A stretch of 8,379 nt of DNA from JBCBKZ01 sp039026975 (lineage in GTDB: Bacteria; Bacteroidota; Bacteroidia; J057). Below the pieces are notes generated by a model. It did not search any database. It worked only from the letters and a program-made list of their open reading frames with translations, and was not told the origin of the DNA. This document shows, piece by piece, positions 1 through 7,027 of the stretch (positions within the stretch are counted from its first letter, which is position 1; each line of letters opens with the position of its first letter). The DNA lies in NCBI GenBank assembly GCA_039026975.1, contig JBCCLI010000292.1, forward strand, positions 1-8,379, in the 5' to 3' direction. The translations under genes were made by a program, and so were the position numbers.

Positions 1-45
1 TCATACAGATACGTCTCATACAGCTAGATCTCATACAGATACATC
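1..45. repeat. Three tandem 15-bp units (TCATACAG...)
   Basis: Three consecutive 15-bp units begin at 1, 16 and 31, each starting TCATACAG and ending in TC. They differ at only a few internal positions, and the array may continue left of the window. Because 15 is a multiple of three, the array could be the end of a coding repeat. The plus-strand frame starting at base 2 reads HTDTS-HTARS-HTDTS-SE and stops at 53-55. The next plus frame is also open (IQIRL-IQLDL-IQIHL) until a stop at 57-59. The differences between units do not favour either frame, so a protein tail is possible but not shown. A non-coding microsatellite is equally likely. Confidence 0.7.
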
Positions 46-55
46 TTCAGAGTAG

Positions 56-341
56 ATAGCCTACAGTCGCTATCCACAAGCTGAAGTTGCCATGCTGTTA
101 CATCAATTGCTCAGCCCTTGTAGGTGCGGTGGGGGCTAGCACGTAAGCTCTTCAGATAAATGAGGGAAGGGAGGAGGAGGAATAAATTCTCCATGACGTA
201 TAGTTCTATTTTTCTGTATAGATGGGAGACTTTAGCATTCAAAAGAAGGAATATTTCTCAAGTTGACATGGGTAAAAGTGACTCGGGAGGCCAAGCTTAA
301 TTTCATTACCCCTTCAACTATTCTCACTTTACTTGTTCTCC
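56..341. other. Gene-poor stretch with no recognisable gene
   Basis: I see no recognisable gene, RNA or mobile element here. There is a purine-rich run of GGA/GGGA units at about 163-182. It is followed by an ATG at 193 opening a 35-codon plus-strand frame that ends at 298-300 (product begins MTYSSIFLYRWETL). The run resembles a Shine-Dalgarno sequence, but the peptide matches no family I know and is short enough to occur by chance. A small 6-bp inverted repeat (GATAGC/GCTATC, 55-74) has no U-tract. The stretch probably separates the minus-strand lolA unit from whatever lies to the left. Confidence 0.4.
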
Positions 342-395
342 TAATAAATAAAAGAAGCTGCCCCAAAAGCCATTTAAAATGACTTTTGGGGCAGC
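342..395 (-). terminator. Rho-independent terminator after lolA
   Basis: The arms GCTGCCCCAAAAG (357-369) and CTTTTGGGGCAGC (383-395) are perfectly complementary over 13 bp. Beyond one C-A mismatch the stem continues for four more pairs to a 3-nt loop. Read on the minus strand, the stem is followed by a U-rich run (complement of 342-356). It begins 28 bases beyond the lolA stop, which is the right place to end the ftsK-lolA transcript. The plus-strand downstream side is less T-rich, so the minus direction is favoured. Confidence 0.9.
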
Positions 396-423
396 ATTAT
401 TAGTGTTCCCTGTAAAAAGAAAC

Positions 424-1095
424 TTATTCTGTTTCGTCGTACACATCCACATTAGGATGGGCTGCTACATCAAACTGGAATACGTTATCAGCAAAACCAG
501 AATTAGGTTTGATGTTGGAGAACTCATAGGTAGTCTTTGTCTGACGACGATCTATGGTAACTGCTTTCTCCAGCAACTTACTTCTCTGCCCTATCCAAAG
601 CATAGCTTGGTTATAATCCAAGGTATTATCCTTGAATACCAAATAGATCTTATCACAGTTTGTTCCATGAATTTTTTCAACTCCATCATACCTGGAAGTG
701 GCACTGGTTTTATATAGAGAGAAAATCTCTTCTATGTTCATCCCCTCGTCAGGTTCATAGTCAGTAATCACTACCTCTTCATCATCTTTTAGGTATATCC
801 ATATCTTATCTCCATTGCAGTAGATCTGCTGATCTTCAAGGTCAATGACGTATTTATTAGATCGTTTCAGCTTAAAGTTCCCTGACTTTTGTACGCCTTG
901 GCGCATGGTCTCTTTACTCATAGAGGGATTACTGATCCCATAGGTGAAATTCCCAGACAAGTCTTTTATAGACTCAAATTTGGATTCAAAATCATTCAAT
1001 ACTTTCTGTGCTCTACTGTCCTGCCAGTAAAAGCCCATCTGGAAGAAAGCTCCCAGCACCAGACCCAGACTTAGAATAATTCCGTATTTTTTCAT
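424..1095 (-). CDS. lolA: LolA-family outer-membrane lipoprotein carrier
   Basis: This 223-residue exported protein of the LolA family is the periplasmic chaperone that takes lipoproteins released by the LolCDE transporter and carries them to the outer membrane. The N-terminus (MKKYGIILSLGLVLGAFF) is a signal sequence; a plausible cleavage site is after SRA (residues 27-29). The body fits the half-open beta-barrel fold: a G-N-F-K-L-K-R strand at 72-78, then KYVIDLEDQQIY and NGDKIWIYLKDDEEVVIT (81-111). The family's typical ending is present as FADNVFQFDVAAHPNVDVYD (201-220). Its ATG lies only 12 bp after the ftsK stop, so the two genes are co-transcribed. The ftsK-lolA order is the same as in Escherichia coli. 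The assignment rests on fold-level motifs, the length (about that of known LolA proteins) and synteny. LolA paralogues exist in Bacteroidetes, so the lipoprotein-carrier role is inferred. Confidence 0.85.
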   Translation of the reverse strand: MKKYGIILSLGLVLGAFFQMGFYWQDSRAQKVLNDFESKFESIKDLSGNFTYGISNPSMSKETMRQGVQKSGNFKLKRSNKYVIDLEDQQIYCNGDKIWIYLKDDEEVVITDYEPDEGMNIEEIFSLYKTSATSRYDGVEKIHGTNCDKIYLVFKDNTLDYNQAMLWIGQRSKLLEKAVTIDRRQTKTTYEFSNIKPNSGFADNVFQFDVAAHPNVDVYDETE

Positions 1096-1107
1096 ATTAC
1101 ATCTTGT

Positions 1108-3705
1108 TTACCGATAATTTTCCAAAATTCGTTCCAATTCCGTTTCATCTGCAATCAGAACATCTCTGGCTTTGCTCCCAGAGTGAGGCCCAACTATATT
1201 CGCTCGTTCGAGTTGATCTATAATTCTACCTGCCCGGTTATAGCCAAGCTTCATTTTACGCTGAATTAAGGAAGCTGAGCCTATTTGGTACCTTACTATT
1301 AACCTAGCGGCCTCCTCAAAGTTCTTATCTCTCTCAAAATCATCATCATCCCCATCATCAAAATCATCCCCTTCCATAGGAGTCTCAGGAAGATGATAAG
1401 GTTGTGGATATCCCCGCTGATTAGCTATAAATTCTGTAACTCTTTCTACTTCAGGCGTATCTATGAATGCATTCTGTATACGAATTAGGTCACTACCAGT
1501 AGATAGTAGCAGGTCTCCCCGTCCAATTAACTGGTCAGCCCCGTTCGCATCCAGGATGGTTCGCGAGTCCACCTTGGAGATGACTCGGTAGGACATTCTC
1601 GCAGGAAAGTTGGCTTTGATGATACCTGTAATGATGTTAACAGACGGACGCTGAGTAGCTACTACCAGGTGAATCCCTACAGCTCTTGCTAACTGAGCAA
1701 GCCTGGCTATAGGCATTTCTACCTCTTTACCTGCAATCATCATCATATCTGCTAGCTCATCTATCACCAGGATGATATAAGGCATATACCTGTGCCCCTT
1801 TTTAGGGTTCAGCTTTCTCTCTACAAATTTTCTATTGTATTCATTCAGGTTACGCACCCTGGCCTGCTTCAGCCGGTCATAGCGCTCATCCATCTCTATA
1901 CAGAGGCTCTTTAGTACCCTGACGGCATCTCTCACATCCGTTACTATGGGTTCCTCCAAGTCTGGCAGGGTAGCCAAAAAGTGATGAGCAATATTATGAT
2001 ACAGGCTCATCTCTACCTTTTTGGGGTCTATTAGAATGAACTTGACTTCAGAAGGATGCTTTTTATAGAGAAGAGAAGTAATGACTGTATTTAGTCCTAC
2101 AGATTTTCCCTGACCCGTAGCACCAGCTATCAATAAGTGGGGCATCTTAGCTAAATCCCCAATAAAGACTTCGTTAGAAATGGTTCTTCCTATGGCTATG
2201 GGAAGGGCCGCCTTAGTAGTTTGAAATTTAACCGTCTGCAATACTCCTCTAAGAGAAACAATCTCTGCCTTGGAGTTAGGAACCTCAATGCCTATAGTTC
2301 CCTTTCCAGGAATAGGCGCAATGATACGAATTCCAAGGGCAGCCAAACTTAAGGCTATATCATCTTCCAAGTTCCTGATTTTAGAAATTCGAATACCAGG
2401 AACAGGTACTATCTCGTAAAGGGTAACGGTAGGACCTATGGTGGCTTTTATATTAGAAATTTCTATTCCATAGTTGGCGAGGGTATCTACAATTTTATTT
2501 TTATTGCTGACTACTTCTTCCCTACTAACTTCCCTATCACGCCCATACCCATGATCATCCAGTAGCTCCAAGCTAGGGGGAATAAAATCTGACAACTCCT
2601 TTGTTGGGTCATATTCCTCCCAGTTAATCACTTCCTCTATTTCTGCATTCTCCTGAGAATCTTCAGAAACAATTTTTTCTGCCTTACCATCTGTCCCTTT
2701 TACCAGTCCTATATTATCCTCGCCCAGGCGTTCAAACTCCTTCACAGTGGGTGGAGGGATATTAGCCCTTTCATCTTTGGTAGGATCAAGGATGGTAAAC
2801 TCAGGTTCTGACTGGTCTTGTGTCTTAGCTACTGGCGTCTTTTTCAAGGGAGTAGGTCCTACCTCCAGGCTGATCTGTTGACCAGGCTCATTAGATTCTG
2901 TCGTAGGTTGGGTTGTTTGTACTTCTCCGTTATGAGTAGCAGGTGTTTTCTTAGGTTGTGGCGTGGCTCTATTTTTAGGGGTGGAGGCTTTATTCCCCAT
3001 TTTCCCTGGAAGGGGTAGGGTCCAGTTTCCCGCCTGTGCATTCTTGAGTTTAGTAATAATTTCTGTAGCCCTCACTTCTGCTCTATACTTGAGAACCAAA
3101 AATATGATGATAATGAAAGTCAACAGAAAAGCAATGCCTACTACGCCTAGAATAGGTTGGAGGGTTTTAACAATCGTATATCCTACTCCCCCCCCGTAAT
3201 TAAAACTTTTAGCCGTGGGTATTCCTCTATTTGTTAGGTCCAGAATAAACGACAGAAAGGTGGAGCCCCACAAAACAAAGAGGGTAACATATCCCAGAAT
3301 TCTCCTTGCCTGGGGATAGAAATTATCTTCTAGTAGGACAAAGCCCAGAAAAGCACCATAGATGGGAATGACAAGCCCAAAGATGCCAAATCCTTTATAA
3401 ATAAGAGTATTTGCTATGATGGCACCTAACTTTCCAAGAAGGTTCTTAACAGCTGTAGCAGGCTGATTACCAGATTCTACCAGGGATTGGTCTGCATTGC
3501 CACTATAGTAGTAGGATACACAGGCCACAAAGGAGAGGATACATATAAAGATTAATGTCCACCCCACGGCACGCCGCCATTGCTCTCGGGTTTCTTCATC
3601 ATGACGGGCAGCAGATACCTGACCGAAGACCCATGAAAAAACGCCCTGAGGTTTCTTTTTGCCGGACTTTTTCCGACTACGTGATTTAGGTTTATTTGTC
3701 GCCAC
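1108..3705 (-). CDS. ftsK: DNA translocase FtsK (septal chromosome pump)
   Basis: This is a hexameric ATP-driven double-stranded DNA pump anchored at the division septum that clears the chromosome terminus; in many bacteria it also activates XerCD at dif. Of 865 residues, 1-45 are cytoplasmic and rich in Lys and Arg. Membrane segments lie at about 47-67, 92-125, 137-156 and 183-206. A Pro/Gln/Thr-rich linker spans about 210-370. The motor's alpha and beta domains follow, with Walker A GATGQGKS at 528-535 and Walker B LVIDEL centred on D649-E650. An acidic tract (EGDDFDDGDDDDFE, about 777-792) leads into the winged-helix gamma domain (808-850, LGYNRAGRIIDQLE), which reads oriented polar sequences. 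The start is GTG: it follows an in-frame TAA at 3721-3723 with no other start codon between, and a TAAGGAG box sits 11 nt upstream. The length fits Bacteroidetes FtsK, which is shorter than the 1,329-residue E. coli protein. Confidence 0.97.
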   Translation of the reverse strand: MATNKPKSRSRKKSGKKKPQGVFSWVFGQVSAARHDEETREQWRRAVGWTLIFICILSFVACVSYYYSGNADQSLVESGNQPATAVKNLLGKLGAIIANTLIYKGFGIFGLVIPIYGAFLGFVLLEDNFYPQARRILGYVTLFVLWGSTFLSFILDLTNRGIPTAKSFNYGGGVGYTIVKTLQPILGVVGIAFLLTFIIIIFLVLKYRAEVRATEIITKLKNAQAGNWTLPLPGKMGNKASTPKNRATPQPKKTPATHNGEVQTTQPTTESNEPGQQISLEVGPTPLKKTPVAKTQDQSEPEFTILDPTKDERANIPPPTVKEFERLGEDNIGLVKGTDGKAEKIVSEDSQENAEIEEVINWEEYDPTKELSDFIPPSLELLDDHGYGRDREVSREEVVSNKNKIVDTLANYGIEISNIKATIGPTVTLYEIVPVPGIRISKIRNLEDDIALSLAALGIRIIAPIPGKGTIGIEVPNSKAEIVSLRGVLQTVKFQTTKAALPIAIGRTISNEVFIGDLAKMPHLLIAGATGQGKSVGLNTVITSLLYKKHPSEVKFILIDPKKVEMSLYHNIAHHFLATLPDLEEPIVTDVRDAVRVLKSLCIEMDERYDRLKQARVRNLNEYNRKFVERKLNPKKGHRYMPYIILVIDELADMMMIAGKEVEMPIARLAQLARAVGIHLVVATQRPSVNIITGIIKANFPARMSYRVISKVDSRTILDANGADQLIGRGDLLLSTGSDLIRIQNAFIDTPEVERVTEFIANQRGYPQPYHLPETPMEGDDFDDGDDDDFERDKNFEEAARLIVRYQIGSASLIQRKMKLGYNRAGRIIDQLERANIVGPHSGSKARDVLIADETELERILENYR

Positions 3706-3716
3706 AGAAATTTCAG

Positions 3717-3723
3717 CTCCTTA
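3717..3723 (-). promoter_or_regulatory. Shine-Dalgarno TAAGGAG for ftsK
   Basis: On the minus strand TAAGGAG lies 11 nt before the GTG start of ftsK, and its TAA is the in-frame stop that closes the frame upstream. The other complete genes here lack such a box before their ATG. A strong box paired with a GTG start is therefore notable and supports the chosen start. The spacing is slightly long. Confidence 0.55.
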
Positions 3724-3859
3724 ACTAGCACTCAATGAAAAGATCCCTAACTACGTACTTCTCATAAGTGTAGGGGTGTGTTTTCTCTCTCCCGTTACTG
3801 CTTATTGTTCGGATAACTACCTAAATAGTTTTCCCTACGTAAAGGTATACATGATTTTG

Positions 3860-3875
3860 CATACTATAAAGTATG
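3860..3875. promoter_or_regulatory. Small inverted repeat between the T9SS gene and ftsK
   Basis: CATACT and AGTATG form a perfect 6-bp inverted repeat around a 4-bp AT spacer, 20 bases past the stop of the T9SS gene. A nearby GTATAC palindrome (3845-3850) repeats the same core. No clear U-tract follows on either strand, so this is not a convincing terminator. It could be a weak 3' hairpin or a protein site in the ftsK upstream region. Six-base arms occur often by chance in AT-rich DNA. Confidence 0.25.
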
Positions 3876-3894
3876 TCCGCTGCTTTCCCAAAAA

Positions 3895-5709
3895 TCAGGG
3901 CTTTTTTACCACCTTATGTATGCTTACTCCTTCTGTAAACCGCATCACAAGCGTATATAGTCCTTGAGACCAACTAACAGTCGATATTTTTTGGTTATTC
4001 TGAATTAGTGGGGGTATTTCTAGTTGTTTACCAAGTACATCAAAGGCGAGAATCTCTGTAAGCTGCCCACTCTCAGGGGTCCACCTCAGCTGAATTTCTT
4101 CTCTAAACGGATTGGGGAAAACTTGTACACTTCCTTGAGCCAGGGTACTCTCCAGGGAAGTAGCTATAAAAGCTACTACGGAAGAAGGGGAAGAAGTACA
4201 TCCTAGCGCCCTACTACGTGCTATAGCATAGTATTCTCCAGAATTCTCCAGGACAAAGGTAGAACCAGTACCTACTAAGCTGTCTTCCTGGTTATACCAC
4301 TCATACTGAAGTTCCTCCTTGGGCGTTATTACCGCCAACAGGTTATCTCCATCAAAGCGTATCTGAGGAACCGCTACTTCTGTACTTTCAAGGAAGATGG
4401 AGGCTGAAGAAGTACGACATACAGAGGCATTTACCGCATCTACCCTATAAAATCCGCCTTCTGTTACCCAAACATCCGGTTGAAATCCTCTTAGAATCAA
4501 TTCATCATTTTGATACCAAAGCAATGAGTCTTGACTTTCTGTCATCAGCAGTAGACTATCCCCTTCACAAAATAGGGTATCGCTCGCAAGCAAAGTAGGC
4601 ACCTCAGGGGCAGCGTTTATGGTAATGGTCTCTGAGCAGCCAAACTGACTAACAGGATTCAGGATTTCTAACCTCACCCGTAAATCTCCATTAGTAACTT
4701 CAAATACTGGTTCCAGGGCAGGGATTTGGAAAAACACGTTTTCGGAAGAACTCCCACATGGAGCATCCCCGAAGGTGTCATTATCCCATACTTCTAGCTC
4801 CCATATGCCTGTATCCAGCACTATCTGAGGAAGGCCCATATCCAGAGGAAGATCATCTCCTTTATTCTCAAGTCTATTACTTTCGTTAGAAAAGACCAAG
4901 TCTCCGTTGGGGTCTTTTAATTTCCAGTACAGGTCAGCAGAGTTGAGTAAATCCGTGCAGTCTACTCCTAGTAAGGTAGCACCATTTAAGATGTAGCCAG
5001 TAGTATCCACGGAAGCTTCATAATTCAAGGTATACTGACCGGGCTCTACTAATGACAAGTCGGGAATACTCTCATTACTGGATTGAAATAGAGTGCCGGA
5101 AGGCCCCTCCAGGCTCCACCCTATACTTACCCCTGGTCCATCTGGAAGCTCAGCAATGGAATTCACCACTAGGTCTGCTGGAGCACAGGTACCCGCTAGC
5201 TGATACTCAAAGCAGTCTGTTTCCAGCTCGCAGGCGCCTACCCTAAAGGGAATTTCAAACACTCCGTCATTATCTCCTACCAATTCCAGGTTAGCTACTA
5301 TCAGGACTTCCACAAGATATTCCCCAGGAATACTAGGCGTTCCAAAAAAGGAAACGCAACCCAGCGTATCCGGATCAGGATTATCTGGGGATACATCATA
5401 CCTACAGTTTCCTCCTATATCACAAGCCCAGTCCATACCAGCAGGAAGGCCTACGACATCTTTAATGGTAAAAGAATTAAAGGGAATGGTGATATCAGAA
5501 CCCGCTATTCGGGTGGTAGTATCTCGGGGTAGCTGGAAAGAAATGACATCTATGTAAGGCTGGCAAGCAGCAGCATCTGAGAGGGTATCTGGAAAAATCT
5601 CTCCATCTCCCGGCTGGGGTACACCCGGAATACATTGGGCTGAAAGGCTGAAAGAGAATAAAACGAAAATACCAGAAAGAATAATTCGGTTAAGCAAGGG
5701 TAATAACAT
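3895..5709 (-). CDS. Secreted protein with T9SS type A sorting domain
   Basis: This 604-residue exported protein has no function I recognise. Residues 1-24 are a Sec signal peptide ending SLSA before Q25. Residues about 50-160 form a beta-rich segment with Ig/PKD-like phrasing (FFGTPSIPGEYLVEVLIVAN, 121-140). The middle (about 166-366) is unrecognised and includes GIWELEVWDNDTFGDAPCGS at 301-320. Residues about 370-515 look like one or two adhesin-type Ig-like modules (DTLFCEGDSLLL, GGFYRVDAVNASVC, SGEYYAIARSRALGC). The tail from about 521 is a type A T9SS sorting domain: VQVFPNPFREEIQLRW (528-543), FDVLGKQLE (556-564), SQGLYTLVMR (581-590) and a final HKVVKKP. The mature part holds 14 cysteines, suggesting disulfides. 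T9SS cargo with this tail is carried across the outer membrane and attached or released after cleavage. The gene starts 53 bp after pyrD with no visible terminator between, so co-transcription is possible. An adhesin or matrix-protein role is inference. Confidence 0.9.
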   Translation of the reverse strand: MLLPLLNRIILSGIFVLFSFSLSAQCIPGVPQPGDGEIFPDTLSDAAACQPYIDVISFQLPRDTTTRIAGSDITIPFNSFTIKDVVGLPAGMDWACDIGGNCRYDVSPDNPDPDTLGCVSFFGTPSIPGEYLVEVLIVANLELVGDNDGVFEIPFRVGACELETDCFEYQLAGTCAPADLVVNSIAELPDGPGVSIGWSLEGPSGTLFQSSNESIPDLSLVEPGQYTLNYEASVDTTGYILNGATLLGVDCTDLLNSADLYWKLKDPNGDLVFSNESNRLENKGDDLPLDMGLPQIVLDTGIWELEVWDNDTFGDAPCGSSSENVFFQIPALEPVFEVTNGDLRVRLEILNPVSQFGCSETITINAAPEVPTLLASDTLFCEGDSLLLMTESQDSLLWYQNDELILRGFQPDVWVTEGGFYRVDAVNASVCRTSSASIFLESTEVAVPQIRFDGDNLLAVITPKEELQYEWYNQEDSLVGTGSTFVLENSGEYYAIARSRALGCTSSPSSVVAFIATSLESTLAQGSVQVFPNPFREEIQLRWTPESGQLTEILAFDVLGKQLEIPPLIQNNQKISTVSWSQGLYTLVMRFTEGVSIHKVVKKP

Positions 5710-5762
5710 GTGGATAAGAATTTGGATTGTGAGAATATAACTGGCTACTCCCTCTGCTTATT

Positions 5763-6830
5763 TTATTTGCGTAGTAAACGCTCTTTTAGTTTTTCAGCCT
5801 CATCCGGCGCACTTAAGCCTTTTACCAGCTTTTTGGCGAAGCCGGGGCCTTCATACACAAAGCCTGTGTAAACCTGTATGAGACCTGCGCCTGCCTCCAT
5901 ATGAGATCGGGCATCATCCTTATCCATAATGCCACCTACCCCTATGATTTTCATACGCCCTTCCGTCCGCTGGTTTATGTAATTAATCACTTCCTGAGAC
6001 CGCATGGTTATAGGTTTTCCTGATAATCCCCCTTTCCCTATCTGAAGAATATAGTCCTTATTAGTCCTCAGCCCATCTCTCCTAATGGTAGTGTTAGTGG
6101 CTATGAGACCTGAAAGGGAAGTATTTTCTGCTACTTCTAAAATATCATCTATTTCATCATAGCTTAAATCAGGTGCTATTTTCAAAAGAAGGGGTTTAGG
6201 TTTTTCCTGTCTCTGGTTGAATTCCTGTAAGGTGGACAGAATTTCTGTTAGCGGCCCTTTTTCTTGTAATCTTCTAAGTCCGGGCGTATTAGGAGAACTC
6301 ACATTGACCACGAAGTAATCTACATAGGGAAAGAGATGCTCAAAGCAAAACATATAGTCATTCACGGCTTTCTCATTAGGGGTATCCTTATTCTTCCCTA
6401 TGTTAGCCCCTACTATTATATCTCCCTTATCGGCCTCTTTCAGTTTTTCTATCAATGCCCCTACCCCTCCATTATTAAATCCCATCCTGTTAATAATGGC
6501 TTTATCTTTAGGCAGACGAAACAGCCGAGGCTTCTCATTTCCTCCCTGTGGCTTAGGCGTAACGGTACCTACCTCTACAAACCCAAAGCCAAGGAACTTC
6601 CACTTATCTATCAACACCCCATCCTTATCAAAGCCTGCAGCCAGTCCAACCGGATTTTTAAAGGTCAGCCCAAACATCTCCACAGGATGGGCAGGCGCTC
6701 GAAAACGGGTAGTTAGCATCTGCTTGATTCCAGGAATCTTAAACATCCTCTCTATGCTCTTAAAAGAGAAGTAATGGACATTCTCCGGGTCAAAACTGAA
6801 TAATACAGGTCTTATCAGCCACTTATACAT
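5763..6830 (-). CDS. pyrD: Dihydroorotate dehydrogenase (quinone), class 2
   Basis: This FMN enzyme oxidises dihydroorotate to orotate, the fourth step of pyrimidine synthesis, and passes electrons to the membrane quinone pool. Of 355 residues, the N-terminal extension (1-45, with FSFDPENVHYFSF) is the amphipathic membrane/quinone-tunnel region that marks class 2 enzymes. Barrel motifs are intact: GLAAGFDKDG with K69, GFVEVGTVTPKPQ (83-95), NRMGFNN (114-120) and NVSSPNTPGLR (176-186). By alignment with the E. coli enzyme S179 should be the catalytic base, which is serine in class 2 and cysteine in class 1. LLLKIAPD carries K217, IATNTT carries N246, and the phosphate-binding loops are GKGGLSG (265-271) and IGVGGI (296-301). 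The ATG at 6828-6830 gives the normal full length. A putative promoter lies just upstream, and the gene follows the terminator of the lipoprotein gene. Confidence 0.97.
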   Translation of the reverse strand: MYKWLIRPVLFSFDPENVHYFSFKSIERMFKIPGIKQMLTTRFRAPAHPVEMFGLTFKNPVGLAAGFDKDGVLIDKWKFLGFGFVEVGTVTPKPQGGNEKPRLFRLPKDKAIINRMGFNNGGVGALIEKLKEADKGDIIVGANIGKNKDTPNEKAVNDYMFCFEHLFPYVDYFVVNVSSPNTPGLRRLQEKGPLTEILSTLQEFNQRQEKPKPLLLKIAPDLSYDEIDDILEVAENTSLSGLIATNTTIRRDGLRTNKDYILQIGKGGLSGKPITMRSQEVINYINQRTEGRMKIIGVGGIMDKDDARSHMEAGAGLIQVYTGFVYEGPGFAKKLVKGLSAPDEAEKLKERLLRK

Positions 6831-6847
6831 AGGTGCAGTAGGATTTT

Positions 6848-6863
6848 AGCTCGAAATATAGGG
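6848..6863 (-). promoter_or_regulatory. Putative pyrD promoter box (CCCTATATTTCG)
   Basis: On the minus strand CCCTATATTTCGAGCT ends 17 bases before the pyrD ATG. TATATTTC resembles the Bacteroidetes -7 consensus TAnnTTTG except at the last base. I see no convincing -33 TTG at the expected distance, and the poly-U of the previous terminator lies just upstream. The same CTATATTTC core recurs twice at 7946 and 8113. A transcription start here would give a short leader. Confidence 0.35.
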
Positions 6864-6882
6864 CTTCTTGTTGGATAGATAG

Positions 6883-6917
6883 AAAAAAATCGGCCATGTC
6901 TGCTGATATGACCGATT
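6883..6917 (-). terminator. Rho-independent terminator after the lipoprotein gene
   Basis: On the minus strand AATCGGTCAT (complement of 6908-6917) pairs with ATGGCCGATT (complement of 6888-6897). The 10-bp stem includes one G-U pair, around a 10-nt loop, and runs into seven consecutive U (complement of 6883-6889). It sits about 110 nt past the lipoprotein stop and just before the pyrD promoter region, so it insulates the two units. Confidence 0.9.
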
Positions 6918-6939
6918 GTTAGGTGAAATGTTTTTGGAG

Positions 6940-6960
6940 AAAAAGGATTATACAATCCTT
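6940..6960 (-). terminator. Second, weaker terminator hairpin
   Basis: AAGGATT and AATCCTT (6943-6949 and 6954-6960) form a 7-bp stem with a 4-nt loop. On the minus strand this is followed by UUU-C-U, giving a U5 run that includes the last stem bases. It precedes the stronger hairpin at 6883-6917, so the lipoprotein transcript meets two terminator-like hairpins in series. The low GC content makes it weak on its own. Confidence 0.5.
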
Positions 6961-7027
6961 CCGACTCCTATTCTTTTTCTTTACAGGTTTACTTGAGAAT
7001 CAGCTTACACTTAGGTGCAAAGTATTT

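Noticed and set aside
55..74. GATAGC/GCTATC hairpin as a terminator for a gene entering from the left
   Set aside because: Only six pairs with an 8-nt loop and no U-tract after it.
379..717. 112-codon plus-strand open frame
   Set aside because: It lies antisense to lolA and inside the terminator hairpin; its translation has no family-like features.
2818..3199. Open frames on both strands over the ftsK linker
   Set aside because: They overlap the low-complexity FtsK linker and membrane region in other frames and show no independent start signals or recognisable domains.
6336..6774. Two overlapping plus-strand open frames of about 125 codons
   Set aside because: Both are antisense to conserved pyrD barrel motifs. 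They are open because of pyrD codon use, not because they code.
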